A stretch of DNA of 64,000 bases from Humibacillus xanthopallidus (GCF_006717145.1 NZ_VFQF01000003.1:930001-994000); one strand, 5' to 3'. Shown: positions 1-8,351, counted from the stretch's first letter. Numbers and translations are program-made. The notes: generated by a model from the sequence alone, not told the origin.

Positions 1-648
1 GTGTGGCACGAGGATCCGCTCCTGCTCTATCGCCGGTGGCGGCTGCGGCGCGACCGCGAGCACCTTCTCGACGGGGTGCTCGTCCTGCTCGACTCGATGG
101 CTCCGGCGCTCACGATGGGCCTGCCCCCGACGCGCGCCCTCGCCCTCGCGGCCGAGGCGACGTCGAGCGGCGCGCTCGACACCGGGCAGGCGCCAGGGCG
201 TCGCCGAGGCGACAGCGAGCTCGACCGCCTGACCGGGTCGCTCACTGCGGCAGCCGCGCGCGGTGGTGCGCTCGCAACCGTGTGGTCCGACTGGGCGCGG
301 CTCACGAGGGCGCCGGAGATCGCCTTCGTCGCGTCGGCCTGGGCCCTGTCGGAGCGTCACGGCGCACCGCTCGCGGTGGCGGTCGAGCGCGCTGCGGTCG
401 GATTGCGTGAGGCACGAGCGAGGCAGCGCAAGGTGCGCGTGGCCGTCGCCGGCCCGCGTGCCACGGTGACGGTCCTGACCGTGCTGCCCCTCACCGGCCC
501 GGCCTTCGGGCTCGCCTGCGGCATCGACCCGGCGAGCCTCTACCTGGGGTCGCGCATCGGGGCGGTCAGTGCCGTGCTCGGTGTGGCGCTCATCGTCGTC
601 GGACGACTCTGGTGCCGCCGCATGATTCGCAAGGCGGTGGCATCATGA
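1..648 (+). CDS. Type II secretion system F family protein (TadB-like), 5' end probably cut off
   Basis: Inner-membrane platform protein of a Tad/Flp pilus system. The 215 visible residues begin in the cytoplasmic part of a T2SSF domain (DGVLVLLDSMAPALTMGLPP, the usual helix before an Ala/Leu-rich stretch) and end with two hydrophobic segments at about residues 150-175 and 180-205, followed by basic residues. Family members are usually 260-300 residues with membrane segments before this domain, so the gene probably starts left of the window. The GTG at base 1 may be an internal codon. The stop overlaps the next start as ATGA. The order of the next four genes matches the mycobacterial Rv3658c-Rv3654c locus, where the TadA ATPase lies just upstream; that would be outside the window. 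Confidence 0.8.
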   Translation: MWHEDPLLLYRRWRLRRDREHLLDGVLVLLDSMAPALTMGLPPTRALALAAEATSSGALDTGQAPGRRRGDSELDRLTGSLTAAAARGGALATVWSDWARLTRAPEIAFVASAWALSERHGAPLAVAVERAAVGLREARARQRKVRVAVAGPRATVTVLTVLPLTGPAFGLACGIDPASLYLGSRIGAVSAVLGVALIVVGRLWCRRMIRKAVAS

Positions 649-1430
649 CGTGGCCGGTGATCTGCGTCGCGGTGCTCCTGGCGGGGGCAGTGCTCGTGCT
701 GCCGACCCGCGTCGACGCCGACGTGCAGCACCTCGATGTCGACGGCTCCGGCGCACAGGGCGTGACCGCCCAGGGCGCGGCCGCACGCAGCGCGACTGCC
801 CGGGACGCGACCGCCCGGGACGTGACTGCGCACAGCGCGACTGAGCAGGGCGTGACCGCCCAGGGCGCGACTGCCCAGGACGTCACCTCGGTGCGTGGAC
901 GTGGTCTCCGCGGAGGGGCGCCTGCTGACGACCACGGCGAGCGGCGCTGGGTGGGCCCTCGGGCACGGCGTTCCGGCCGTGGCCGAGCCGAGCATCGTGA
1001 TGCCGACGAGGTTGCCGCGGCGATGGCGCTGCTCGCTCTCGCCTACCGCACCGGCCTGCCGACGTGGCAGGTGCTCACCGCCGTGGCGCAGACCAGCGCC
1101 GACCCGGTGGGCTCGGACCTGCGACAGGTGGCGACCGCCCTCCAGTGGGGCGCGTCCGAGGCGGAGGCCTGGGCCTCGGTCGGGCCGGCGTGGGCTGCAG
1201 CCGCCCGCGTGGTCTCCCTCGCGCACGCCGGCGGCGTGCCTCCCGGTCCGCTGCTCACGGCTGCTTCGGACGACCTGCACCGCGCCGAGCTCGACCGTCT
1301 CGAGGTGGCTGCCGCCCAGGTCGGCGTGCGTCTCGTCGCGCCCCTCGGGCTCGTCCTGCTGCCGGCGTTCTGCCTGACAGCGGTCGTCCCGCTCGTCGTG
1401 GCGCTGGGCGGCCAGCTCCTCGTCGGTTGA
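645..1430 (+). CDS. Type II secretion system F family protein (TadC-like) with pentapeptide-repeat insert
   Basis: Second T2SSF membrane protein of the Tad operon, expected to pair with the first as the assembly platform driven by TadA. Start chosen at the ATG overlapping the previous stop (ATGA), with a purine-rich AAGGCGGTGG before it; a GTG 33 bases earlier is less likely. Residues 3-20 form a membrane segment. Residues about 37-81 are nine five-residue units of the pattern A-x-x-A/V-T. Residues about 120-235 carry the T2SSF helical domain and a final hydrophobic segment (LVAPLGLVLLPAFCLTAVVP). The repeat insert between the first membrane helix and the T2SSF domain is not a usual part of the family. 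261 residues. Confidence 0.82.
   Translation: MTWPVICVAVLLAGAVLVLPTRVDADVQHLDVDGSGAQGVTAQGAAARSATARDATARDVTAHSATEQGVTAQGATAQDVTSVRGRGLRGGAPADDHGERRWVGPRARRSGRGRAEHRDADEVAAAMALLALAYRTGLPTWQVLTAVAQTSADPVGSDLRQVATALQWGASEAEAWASVGPAWAAAARVVSLAHAGGVPPGPLLTAASDDLHRAELDRLEVAAAQVGVRLVAPLGLVLLPAFCLTAVVPLVVALGGQLLVG
753..887 (+). repeat. Nine tandem 15-bp units inside a Tad gene
   Basis: In-frame tandem array of nine imperfect 15-bp units, each coding for A-Q/R-G/D/S-A/V-T with small variations (one unit begins with Glu, another ends in Ala). Units such as GTGACCGCCCAGGGC recur exactly. The array sits between the N-terminal membrane helix and the T2SSF domain of the host protein. Its period is a multiple of three, so copy-number change would keep the frame. 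Confidence 0.85.
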
Positions 1431-1506
1431 CCGGCCTCGCGTCGCCGGTCCGTGCTCCCTTCCTCGCGACACACGCGAGGACCATTGAGAAGAAAGAGAA
1501 CTCGAC

Positions 1507-1752
1507 ATGACACATCGCAACATCACGTCACGGGTCATCCGGCCTCGGGGTGGTGACTGGACGAGAACGTCGCGCCGCACGTGGCGTCGCATCCTCCGCC
1601 GGGCCGAGGCGGGCATGACGACCGCGGAGTATGCCGTGGGCATCATGGCGGCCTGCACCTTCGCCCTCGTGCTGCTGGGGGTGGTGCGGTCGGATGCAGT
1701 GCGAGGCGCCCTCGCCGGCCTCGTGCAGAGCGCCTTGGGGCTTGCGGGTTGA
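1507..1752 (+). CDS. DUF4244 Flp-pilin-like protein
   Basis: Small pilin-like protein of the actinobacterial Tad locus, 81 residues. A basic N-terminal leader of about 36 residues ends in AG, followed by MTTAEYAVGIMAACTFALVL: a glycine, a Glu at position +5 of the mature form, then a hydrophobic helix. This is the layout of a type IV/Flp prepilin cleaved by a prepilin peptidase. DUF4244 proteins occupy this slot in mycobacteria and Streptomyces. A 76-bp gap separates it from the preceding gene. A purine-rich run (GAGAAGAAAGAGAA) lies 8-20 bases before the ATG. The stop overlaps a possible TTG start of the next gene. Confidence 0.85.
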   Translation: MTHRNITSRVIRPRGGDWTRTSRRTWRRILRRAEAGMTTAEYAVGIMAACTFALVLLGVVRSDAVRGALAGLVQSALGLAG

Positions 1753-2222
1753 CGCATTACGGGTCTGGGGTCGCCTGCACGACACGCCGTCTCGGTCCTC
1801 CGGGCGGCCGTGTCGCCTCCCCGCACTGCAGAGGGTGCGGGGAGGCGGGGCGACCCGAGGCGCGCGCTGGCGATGCTTCCGACGCCGGGATGGTGACGGC
1901 CGAGCTGGCTGTCGCGATCCCGGCAGCGGTGCTCGTCCTCGCCATGTGCCTCGCGGGAGTCACCGCCGGCATCGACCAGATCAGGTGCGTCGACGCAGCA
2001 CGTCTGGCGGCCCGCTCGGCTGCGCGGGGCGACAGCGCTGGTGCGGTGCGGGCGACGGCGCTGTCGGCAGCTCCAGCCGGGGCGAGCGTGGCACTGGCCT
2101 CAGACAGCGCCACCGTCACCGTCACTGTCGAGGTGCGCTCGGGTGGCTGGGGCGGCGTCCTGCCGTCTTGGGGGCTCGTCGCCCGGGCGACGGCACCCCG
2201 CGAGTCGGGGAGCGACCCGTGA
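1749..2222 (+). CDS. TadE family pseudopilin
   Basis: Minor pilin of the Tad pilus. The recognisable part starts at GMVTAELAVAIPAAVLVLAM (glycine, then Glu at +5 and a hydrophobic helix: a class III prepilin-type N-terminus). It is followed by DQIRCVDAARLAARSAARGD, typical of TadE, and a short beta-rich C-terminus. The start is uncertain. TTG at 1749 overlaps the previous stop (TTGA) and gives 157 residues with an unusual Cys-rich leader. ATG at 1890 gives 111 residues but would remove the leader before the cleavage site. No other ATG or GTG in this frame lies between them. The stop overlaps the next GTG (GTGA). Confidence 0.75.
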   Translation: MTHYGSGVACTTRRLGPPGGRVASPHCRGCGEAGRPEARAGDASDAGMVTAELAVAIPAAVLVLAMCLAGVTAGIDQIRCVDAARLAARSAARGDSAGAVRATALSAAPAGASVALASDSATVTVTVEVRSGGWGGVLPSWGLVARATAPRESGSDP

Positions 2223-2578
2223 GGGCGGCCGCGCGAGATCGCGGCAGTGCGTCCGTCATCGTCATCGCGGTCATCGGGGTGATCGTCGTGTTGAGCGCGG
2301 GTGCGCTCATGCTCGCCGGTGCCGTGCGAGCAAGCCATCAGGCGCGGCTCGGGGCTGACCTCGCCGCCATCGCCGGAGCCCAGCACCTGCGCGACGGTGC
2401 ATCCGCGGCGGAGGCCTGTGCCGTCGTCGCGCGGATGGCGACCATGAACGGCACTGCGCTGCAAGCCTGCTCGGTCAGTGGCACCGCGGTCTCGGTGACA
2501 GTGGTGGCGAGGTCGTCGTCGTGGCCCGAGCCGGCCATCGCCCGAGCGCGGGCCGGGCAGCAGTCCCCGGTTCCTTGA
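2219..2578 (+). CDS. Rv3654c-family TadE-like protein (helicase/secretion neighbourhood)
   Basis: 119-residue membrane-anchored protein at the end of the Tad operon. The N-terminus RDRGSASVIVIAVIGVIVVL is a short basic leader followed by a hydrophobic helix, then a region (RLGADLAAIAGAQHL) shared with TadG-like N-termini. This family is normally found between TadE and a DEAH-box helicase in actinobacteria. Here that helicase lies further right at 8348-10756, so the pair is split by about 5.8 kb of other genes. GTG start chosen because it overlaps the tadE stop as GTGA. Confidence 0.8.
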   Translation: MRAAARDRGSASVIVIAVIGVIVVLSAGALMLAGAVRASHQARLGADLAAIAGAQHLRDGASAAEACAVVARMATMNGTALQACSVSGTAVSVTVVARSSSWPEPAIARARAGQQSPVP

Positions 2579-2629
2579 TGCGGTCCTCGAGTCGGTCCTT
2601 GAGGCGCTCCGGTACGGCGGCCTCGCCCG

Positions 2630-3094
2630 TCAGCGGTTCTCCCAGGCGTCCGGGGCGTTGAGCAGCTGCTGCACGCGGTCGGGCAGGTTGCCGGTGCGCA
2701 GGTCGGCCAGCGACGTCTCGTCGAGGACCTCCCGCAGGCTCGCGCGCACCGCCACCCACAGGCTGGGCAGGTGCTCGGCCACGCCCTGGTATGCCGTTTC
2801 GTGCGGACGCAGGCCGCGCACTTCCGCGAGGGGTCCGTCGACCGCACGGAAGACGTCACCGACGTTGATCTCACTCGCCGGCCGACCGAGCACGTAGCCC
2901 CCGCGGGCCCCGCGGCGGCTGAGGACGAGGTCGTTGCGCCGCAGATCGGCGAAGATCGCCTCGAGGAACTTCCTCGGCAGCTCCTGCTGTGTCGCCAGGG
3001 CGTCGATGCTCACGGGGCCGGATCCGCTGGACTCCGCCTCCGCGAGGATCAGCATCGCCCTCACGGCGTAGTCCACACGGGCAGAGATGTCCAC
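2630..3094 (-). CDS. Rrf2 family transcriptional regulator
   Basis: DNA-binding regulator of the Rrf2 family, 154 residues. The N-terminal MDISARVDYAVRAMLILAEA and LPRKFLEAIFADLRRNDLVLSRRG regions are the typical winged helix, and GGYVLGRPASEINVGDVFRAVDGPLAEV is the Rrf2 signature. The three cysteines that bind a cluster in IscR/NsrR-type members (between residues about 90 and 110) are absent; that stretch reads RGLRPHETAYQGVAEHL. So it is not expected to hold an iron-sulfur cluster, and its signal is unknown. It is convergent with the Tad operon and divergent from the P-loop gene at 3181. Confidence 0.88.
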   Translation of the reverse strand: MDISARVDYAVRAMLILAEAESSGSGPVSIDALATQQELPRKFLEAIFADLRRNDLVLSRRGARGGYVLGRPASEINVGDVFRAVDGPLAEVRGLRPHETAYQGVAEHLPSLWVAVRASLREVLDETSLADLRTGNLPDRVQQLLNAPDAWENR

Positions 3095-3180
3095 GCACCG
3101 CAGTCTGCCGCACGATGGGTCCCACGGCTCCCACCCACGGCTTTCGCCCGCGTGCCACGGTGGAGTCCGAACGGAGGGTG

Positions 3181-3720
3181 ATGATGCGGCGACCGACGAT
3201 GTTCCTGATGGTGGGCCTCCCGGGCACCGGCAAGACCACTGCGGCGAAGCGGATCGAGACCGAGCACGAGGCCCTGCGTCTCACCAAGGACGAGTGGATC
3301 AAGGCCCTCTACGGGCACGAGAACCCGCCGTGTGAGTCCGACGTGATCGAGGGACGGCTCATCGAGATCGGGCTGCGCGTCCTCGAGCTCGGCTGCAACG
3401 TCGTCATCGACTACGGGCTGTGGAGCCGAGACGAGCGGTCGGCCCTGCGGCAGGCTGCGGCAGATCGCGGCGCCGCGGTGGTGATGCGCTACGTAGAGCT
3501 CTCACCGGCTGAGCAGCGCAGGTCCCTCGACGAGCGCCAGGCGAAGGCACCGCACACGACCTGGCTGATCTCCGACGAGGAGCTCGCCGCGTGGGCGGCA
3601 CTGTTCGAGGTCCCGACGCCGGGGGAGCTCGACGGCAGCGAAGCCGTCGACGTCCCACCCGACGGCTGCGCGACCTGGGACGAATGGCGGACCCAGCGCT
3701 GGCCGCCATCGGTCACCTGA
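3181..3720 (+). CDS. Small P-loop AAA-type ATP-binding protein (kinase-like)
   Basis: 179-residue P-loop protein. Walker A GLPGTGKTT lies near residue 12. It is followed by TKDEWIKALYG and NVVIDYGLWSRDERSALR, the pattern of small zeta-toxin/gluconate-kinase-like phosphotransferases that act on small molecules or nucleotides. The substrate cannot be told from sequence. The C-terminus carries a Trp-rich tail (TWDEWRTQRWPP). ATG at 3181 chosen, preceded by GGAGGG; GTG at 3178 and ATG at 3184 are also possible. Not obviously in an operon: the Rrf2 gene is divergent and the cys operon convergent. Confidence 0.75.
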   Translation: MMRRPTMFLMVGLPGTGKTTAAKRIETEHEALRLTKDEWIKALYGHENPPCESDVIEGRLIEIGLRVLELGCNVVIDYGLWSRDERSALRQAAADRGAAVVMRYVELSPAEQRRSLDERQAKAPHTTWLISDEELAAWAALFEVPTPGELDGSEAVDVPPDGCATWDEWRTQRWPPSVT

Positions 3721-3784
3721 CGCATACGCCCTCGTGCTGCGCCCACAAAGCGCGCCGCGACTGCCGGCAGACGACCCCTCTCAC

Positions 3785-3842
3785 CCAATCGAGAGAGCAC
3801 TTCGTCGGGCCTTGAGTGCCGACGAAGTGCTCTTTCGATTGG
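3785..3842. terminator. Inverted-repeat hairpin of the dispersed ATCGARAGAGC family
   Basis: Two 24-bp arms (3785-3808 and 3819-3842) complementary except for one base, with a 10-base loop. It lies between the convergent P-loop gene and cysA, so it can serve as a bidirectional terminator. The arm core, ATCGAGAGAGCACTTCGTCG, is one copy of a repeat found elsewhere in the window at 8222-8330, 37824-37947, 41424-41481 and 54762-54846. Confidence 0.75.
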
Positions 3843-3861
3843 GGGGCTCTCCTCGATCGGG

Positions 3862-4872
3862 TCAGATGGCGAGGGCTGGGTCGTGGTCGACGACTGTCGA
3901 GCGGCTCGTGGCGCGGGCGTGGATCGTCTCGCCCTCGTGCAAGCCGAGCTCGGCCGCATCGCGGCGGGTGATCTGGGCCGCGAAGCGCTCACCCGAGTCG
4001 GCCCGCAGGTCGATGCGGACCTCGAAGCCGAGCGGCACGACACGCTCGACGGTCGCCGTGATGACGCCGGGGGAGTCGGCCACCTTGGCGTCGAGGGCGA
4101 GCGCAGTAGTGCGGTCGCGATCGAGGACGATGTCGTGCGGGCGCACGAGCTGCCCGCCGAGGGTCGCCACCGAGCCGAGGAAGCCCATGACGAAGTCGTT
4201 GGCCGGGCGTTCGTAGAGCGTCACGGGGTCGCCGACCTGCTCGATGCGACCGTGGTTGAGCACCGCGATGCGGTCGGCGACGTCGAGCGCCTCCTCCTGG
4301 TCGTGCGTGACGAGCACGGTCGTCACGTGGACCTCGTCGTGCAGCCGCCGGAGCCACTGGCGCAGGTCGGTGCGCACCTTGGCGTCGAGCGCCCCGAAGG
4401 GCTCATCGAGGAGCAGCACCTGAGGATCTACCGCGAGCGCTCGGGCCAGGGCCATCCGCTGACGCTGGCCGCCCGAGAGCTGCGCGGGATAGCGGTGCTG
4501 GAAGCCGTCGAGCCCGACGATCTCGAGCAGGTCGTCGACCTTCTTGGCGATCTCGGCCTTGGGTCGCTTGCGGATCGTCAGGCCGAAGGCGACGTTGTCG
4601 CGCACGGTCATGTGCTTGAACGCCGCGTAGTGCTGGAAGACGAACCCGATGCCGCGCCGCTGCGGCGGCTCGGCGGTGACGTCGCGGCCGTCGATGGTCA
4701 CGGTGCCCCCGTCGAGGCCCTCGAGGCCGGCGATGGCGCGCAGCAGGGTCGACTTGCCCGACCCGCTCGGCCCGAGCAGGGCGGTCAGCGAGCCGCTCGG
4801 GATGTCGATGTCGACGTCGTCGAGGGCCAGGAACGAGCCGTAGTGCTTGCGGGCTGCGGTCACGGTGATCAT
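3862..4872 (-). CDS. cysA: Sulfate/thiosulfate ABC transporter ATP-binding protein
   Basis: Cytoplasmic ATPase of the sulfate importer, 336 residues. Visible motifs: Walker [10 protein letters not shown] (about residue 33), signature [15 protein letters not shown], Walker [13 protein letters not shown] and the switch His in [11 protein letters not shown]. The C-terminal third is a TOBE-like regulatory region ([22 protein letters not shown]). It is the last gene of a tight four-gene operon; its ATG overlaps the cysW stop. The family cannot be separated from molybdate importers on the ATPase alone, but two permeases of CysT and CysW type and a sulfate-binding protein in the same operon support sulfate. 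Confidence 0.92.
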   Translation of the reverse strand: MITVTAARKHYGSFLALDDVDIDIPSGSLTALLGPSGSGKSTLLRAIAGLEGLDGGTVTIDGRDVTAEPPQRRGIGFVFQHYAAFKHMTVRDNVAFGLTIRKRPKAEIAKKVDDLLEIVGLDGFQHRYPAQLSGGQRQRMALARALAVDPQVLLLDEPFGALDAKVRTDLRQWLRRLHDEVHVTTVLVTHDQEEALDVADRIAVLNHGRIEQVGDPVTLYERPANDFVMGFLGSVATLGGQLVRPHDIVLDRDRTTALALDAKVADSPGVITATVERVVPLGFEVRIDLRADSGERFAAQITRRDAAELGLHEGETIHARATSRSTVVDHDPALAI

Positions 4873-5675
4873 CGGTCGCTCCTCTTGCGGTCGAGCAGGG
4901 TCATGAGCAGCAGCACGAGGAGAGCGATGCCCATGAGGAGGGTGGCGGCGGCATACGCGCCGTAGGTGTTGTGGTCGTCGATGTAGCGAGCGTGCACGAG
5001 CAGCGTCAGCGTCTGCGAGACGCCGGGGAAGCCGGAGGAGACCATGATGACCGCGCCGAACTCGCCGAGCGCCCGGGCGACCGTGAGCACGACACCGTAG
5101 GTCAGGCCCCAGCGGATCGCGGGAAGCGTGATGCGCCAGAAGGTCTGCCAGCGGTCGGCGCCGAGCGTGGAGGCCGCCTGCTCCTGCTCCGTGCCGATCT
5201 CGTGGAGGACCGGCTCGACCTCACGCACGACGAAGGGCAGCGTGACGAAGATCGTCGCGAGCACCATGCCGGGCAGGCCGAAGATGACCTGGAAGCCGGC
5301 CCGGTCGATCGCGCCGAACCAGCCGTTCACACCCCAGAGCATGATGAGCGAGACGCCGACGACGATCGGTGACACCGCGAAGGGCAGGTCGACGACCGCC
5401 TGGAGCAGTCCGCGACCGCGGAACCGGCCACGCACGAGCGCGAGCGCCGTGACGACGCCGAAGACGACGTTGAGCGGCACGACGATCGCGATGATGAGCA
5501 GCGACAGGTTGAGCGCGGAGATCGCGGCCGGCGTGCTGATCGAGGCGATGAAGGTCGCGAGGCCCGGCTCGAAGGCGCGCCAGAGGATGACCCCGATCGG
5601 CACGGCGACGAGGACGAAGAGGTAGCCGAGCGCGACGACGCGAAGGGTGATGCGGGTGCCGGTGCCGACTCTCAT
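4869..5675 (-). CDS. cysW: Sulfate ABC transporter permease CysW
   Basis: Inner-membrane permease of the sulfate importer, 268 residues with six predicted membrane segments. The cytoplasmic coupling loop has the EAA-type motif [29 protein letters not shown]. The stretch [18 protein letters not shown] is typical of CysW. It forms a heterodimer with CysT. It overlaps both neighbours by 4 bp, so translation is probably coupled through the operon. Confidence 0.92.
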   Translation of the reverse strand: MRVGTGTRITLRVVALGYLFVLVAVPIGVILWRAFEPGLATFIASISTPAAISALNLSLLIIAIVVPLNVVFGVVTALALVRGRFRGRGLLQAVVDLPFAVSPIVVGVSLIMLWGVNGWFGAIDRAGFQVIFGLPGMVLATIFVTLPFVVREVEPVLHEIGTEQEQAASTLGADRWQTFWRITLPAIRWGLTYGVVLTVARALGEFGAVIMVSSGFPGVSQTLTLLVHARYIDDHNTYGAYAAATLLMGIALLVLLLMTLLDRKRSDR

Positions 5676-6631
5676 GCGTCACGCTCCTCTCGGCGTTGCG
5701 TGCGGCTCGCGACGACCCGCAGCACGAGCAACGTCGCGAAGGCGATGGCGAGCAGCGCCACCGACACCGCGGCGGCGTTGACCGGTCGGTCGATCTCGAT
5801 CTGCTGCTGGATGTACTGCGAGGCGACCTGCGTCTCGCGGGGGATGTTGCCGCCGATGAGCACGACCGAGCCGTACTCGCCGATCGCCCGGGCGAAGGCC
5901 AGGCCCGTGCCGCTGAGGATGGCGGGGGCCAGGGTGGGCAGGACGACGCGCCGGAAGGTCGTCCAGCTCGACGCCCCGAGCGAGGCTGCCGCCTCCTCGA
6001 CCTCGCGGTCGGCCTCGATGAGCACGGGCTGCACCGACCTCACGACGAAGGGCAGCGTGACGAAGAGCAGCGCGACGATGAGGCCCCACCGAGTGGCGTT
6101 GAGGTGCACGTCGATCGGGCTGTTCGGGCCGTAGAGCGAGAGCAGCACGATGCTCGCCACGATCGTCGGCAGCGCGAAGGGCAGGTCGATGATGGCGTTG
6201 ACGAAGCGCTTGCCCCGGAAGTCGTCGCGCACGAGGACCCACGCGATGAGCGTGCCGGTGACGGCGTTGACGACGGCGACGATCGCCGACACGAGCACGG
6301 TCACCCAGAGGGCGGCGATGGCTGCCGGCGCGGTGACCGCGTCCCAGAAGCCGGCCCAGCCCTCCGAGAAGGCAGCGACGGTGAGCGCCGCGAGGGGGAG
6401 CAGGACGATGACGCTCAGCCAGAGCGTGACGATGCCGATGCCGAGCGGGCGCACGGTGCCGACGCGTCTGCGCTTCGGCGTGGTGCCGGGGGTTGCGGAC
6501 CCTCGGGAGCGCCCGCCCTCACCGGCGCCGTCAGTGGTCGTCTCGGACGCGTCGCGGCCGCTCGACCCCGGACGCGACAGCGGGGAGGCCGAGTGCTCGG
6601 CCCCCCTGCTGTCGATGGCGTTCGAGGTCAC
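5672..6631 (-). CDS. cysT: Sulfate ABC transporter permease CysT (CysU)
   Basis: Second permease of the importer, 319 residues. An N-terminal extension of about 60 hydrophilic residues precedes the first membrane segment (IGIVTLWLSVIVLLPLAALTVAAF). The coupling loop reads EEAAASLGASSWTTFRRVVLPTLAP, and the CysT-type ARAIGEYGSVVLIGGNIP follows. The hydrophilic extension is longer than in enterobacterial CysT, and an internal start near the GTG/ATG codons before the first membrane helix cannot be excluded. Overlaps the sbp stop and the cysW start by 4 bp each. Confidence 0.9.
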   Translation of the reverse strand: MTSNAIDSRGAEHSASPLSRPGSSGRDASETTTDGAGEGGRSRGSATPGTTPKRRRVGTVRPLGIGIVTLWLSVIVLLPLAALTVAAFSEGWAGFWDAVTAPAAIAALWVTVLVSAIVAVVNAVTGTLIAWVLVRDDFRGKRFVNAIIDLPFALPTIVASIVLLSLYGPNSPIDVHLNATRWGLIVALLFVTLPFVVRSVQPVLIEADREVEEAAASLGASSWTTFRRVVLPTLAPAILSGTGLAFARAIGEYGSVVLIGGNIPRETQVASQYIQQQIEIDRPVNAAAVSVALLAIAFATLLVLRVVASRTQRREERDA

Positions 6632-7662
6632 TGCGTCGCCTGGTCGTAGATCTTGGCGATGTCACCGACGTCCTTCTTGAAGAGGCTGCCGTCGACCGAC
6701 TTCCAGCCGCCGAGGTCGGCGATGGTCCACAGCTTCGCCGGCGCCGGGAACTTCGAGGTGTACTCGGCTGCGACGGTCGCGTCGACCGGGCGGAAGCCGG
6801 CCTCGGCGATGAGCTTCTGTGCCTCGGGCGTGTAGAGGTAGGTGTTGAACGCCGTGGCGGCAGCCAGGCTCTTGCTGCCCTTGAGGACGGCGGCCGGGTT
6901 CTCGATCTTGAACGTCTGCGGCGGGGTGACGTGCTCGACCGGGTCGCCGTTCTTCTCGATGAAGAGCGCCTCGTTCTCGTAGCTGAGCAGCACGTCGCCG
7001 CTGCCCTGCAGGAACGTCTCGGTGGCCTCGCGGCCCGACTTCGGCTGGACCTTGACGTGGTCCTTGACGAGGGAGGTGATGTAGGCGAGACCGGCGGCCT
7101 TGTTGGTGCCGCCGTCGCTCTTCGCGGCATACGGCGCGAGGAGGTTCCACTTCGCCGAGCCCGATGAGAACGGGTTGGGCGTGACGACCTCGACACCGGG
7201 CTTGAGCAGGTCGTCCCAGTCCTTGATGCCCTTGGGGTTGCCCTTGCGCACGACGATGGTCACGACCGAGCCGAAGGGAATTCCCTTGTGCTCATTGGCA
7301 TTCCAGTTCGCATCGACGAGGCCGGCGTCGACGAGGCGCGTGACGTCGGGCTCGACCGAGAAGTTGACGAAGTCGGCCTCGGCGCCGGCGGCGACCTTGC
7401 GGCTCTGGTCGCCCGAGGCGCCGTAGCTCTGCTGGAACTGCACTCCCTTGCCGGCGTCGGTCTTCTGGAAGGCGGGGATCAGCACGTCGAAGGCGACCTT
7501 CGGGACGGCATACGCGTAGAGGTTGACGGTGCTCGTCGCTGCCGCTCCCGCGGCGGTGGAGCCGGGCTGGGCGACGACGTCGCTCGAGCCGCCGGCGCAC
7601 GCCGACAGGGCGAGGGTCCCCGAGGCGGCTACGGCGGTGAGGGCGATGAGGGGGCGTCGCAT
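6628..7662 (-). CDS. sbp: Sulfate-binding lipoprotein (Sbp/CysP-like)
   Basis: Extracellular substrate-binding protein that delivers sulfate or thiosulfate to CysTWA. 344 residues with a signal peptide ending in the lipobox LSAC at about residue 22, so it is membrane-anchored by lipid. Family motifs include ASGDQSRKVAAGAEADFV, NPFSSGSAKWNLLAPYAA and LSYENEALF, which line the anion site in Sbp/ProX-like folds. First gene of the operon; the promoter should lie in the 240-bp region to its right. Confidence 0.92.
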   Translation of the reverse strand: MRRPLIALTAVAASGTLALSACAGGSSDVVAQPGSTAAGAAATSTVNLYAYAVPKVAFDVLIPAFQKTDAGKGVQFQQSYGASGDQSRKVAAGAEADFVNFSVEPDVTRLVDAGLVDANWNANEHKGIPFGSVVTIVVRKGNPKGIKDWDDLLKPGVEVVTPNPFSSGSAKWNLLAPYAAKSDGGTNKAAGLAYITSLVKDHVKVQPKSGREATETFLQGSGDVLLSYENEALFIEKNGDPVEHVTPPQTFKIENPAAVLKGSKSLAAATAFNTYLYTPEAQKLIAEAGFRPVDATVAAEYTSKFPAPAKLWTIADLGGWKSVDGSLFKKDVGDIAKIYDQATQ

Positions 7663-7904
7663 GGTGGGCTCCTGGATCTCGGTGACTTCGAGGACGTCGG
7701 GCGGGGGCCGGCGGGTGCCGGTCGTCCGGGGCGAGCGGCTGCTCTCCTATCGGATGACTGGGAGTTTTGAATAGCATGGCGTTACTGGTCAAATAACGCA
7801 CGCTTATGTCTCAGAGTGTGGGCCGACGAGTGCCCGCCACAGCGCCATCGCCGGGCCGGCTGGTCCGGTCGGCGGGCCAACCACTCGGCCAGCCCGTCGG
7901 TCGG
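7663..7904. other. Gene-free leader of the sulfate operon
   Basis: A 242-bp gap between the divergent-facing sbp start and the end of the small gene at 7905. The part at 7748-7803 is clearly less G+C-rich than its surroundings, and on the minus strand it includes a TTGACC followed by TATTCA, so it is the likely promoter/operator region. I could not find a well-spaced -10 box, a SAM-type riboswitch fold or a cysteine-rich leader peptide. The part near 7860-7920 has short CGGTCGG/GGTCAGTCAG repeats. Confidence 0.4.
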
Positions 7905-8351
7905 TCAGTCAGTCGACAGCGTGCGGACCCGGAGCAGCGGCCCCACCATCGTCGTCGTCCTGACGTCTGTCGCCCGGTCGCCGTGGACCGTCACGCGGGC
8001 GCCCTCCTGCACCTCGACCTGCCAGCTCGGCGGGAAGAGCAGCTCCCATGTCGTGCCGTCGTCGGCGGCGAGGACGAGCGGGCGCGTCTCGACCGCGGCC
8101 CGCTGGAGCGTGCCGCGCACGACGACCTCGGGCGCCGACCGTGCCGCGCGCTCCCGGCGGATCGCACGCTCGGCCTGCTCTCGCAGCTCGGCCACCACGT
8201 CGCGGCGTCGCCGCGCGGGCGGATCGCTCTCTCGATCGGGGGGCTCGGTTGCCGGTTCGGCCGACGAATCGCTCTCTCGATCAGGGGTGGGGCGTCGCCC
8301 CGTAGGCGGATCGCTCTGTCGACGGCTGGGGGGTCTGCTGCGGTGCGTCAC
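7905..8351 (-). CDS. Small hypothetical protein coupled to the helicase, with repeat-derived N-terminus
   Basis: 148 residues, not recognised. The GTG start overlaps the helicase stop as GTGA, so the two are co-translated. Residues about 1-50 are low-complexity and contain DRESD twice and related text; these residues are encoded by copies of the dispersed ATCGARAGAGC element (8222-8330). Residues about 50-75 form a charged helix (RRDVVAELREQAERAIRRER). Residues about 78-145 are beta-rich (VVVRGTLQRAAVETRPLVLA, WELLFPPSWQVEVQEGARVT), perhaps an OB-like fold acting with the helicase on nucleic acid; that is inference only. Confidence 0.6.
   Translation of the reverse strand: MTHRSRPPSRRQSDPPTGRRPTPDRESDSSAEPATEPPDRESDPPARRRRDVVAELREQAERAIRRERAARSAPEVVVRGTLQRAAVETRPLVLAADDGTTWELLFPPSWQVEVQEGARVTVHGDRATDVRTTTMVGPLLRVRTLSTD
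8222..8330. repeat. Three half-copies of the dispersed hairpin element inside a gene
   Basis: Three direct copies of GATCGCTCTCTCGATC or close variants at about 8222, 8266 and 8308, spaced 42-44 bp. Each is followed by a G-run. The core is the reverse complement of the ATCGARAGAGC arm seen in the intergenic hairpins. All lie in the coding region for the N-terminus of the protein at 7905-8351. Confidence 0.65.

Noticed and set aside
2630-3094. IscR/NsrR-type iron-sulfur regulator
   Set aside because: The three ligand cysteines are absent, so only the Rrf2 family assignment is supported.
7663-7904. SAM riboswitch or cysteine attenuator before the sulfate operon
   Set aside because: No matching stem arrangement or Cys-codon leader peptide could be recognised by eye.
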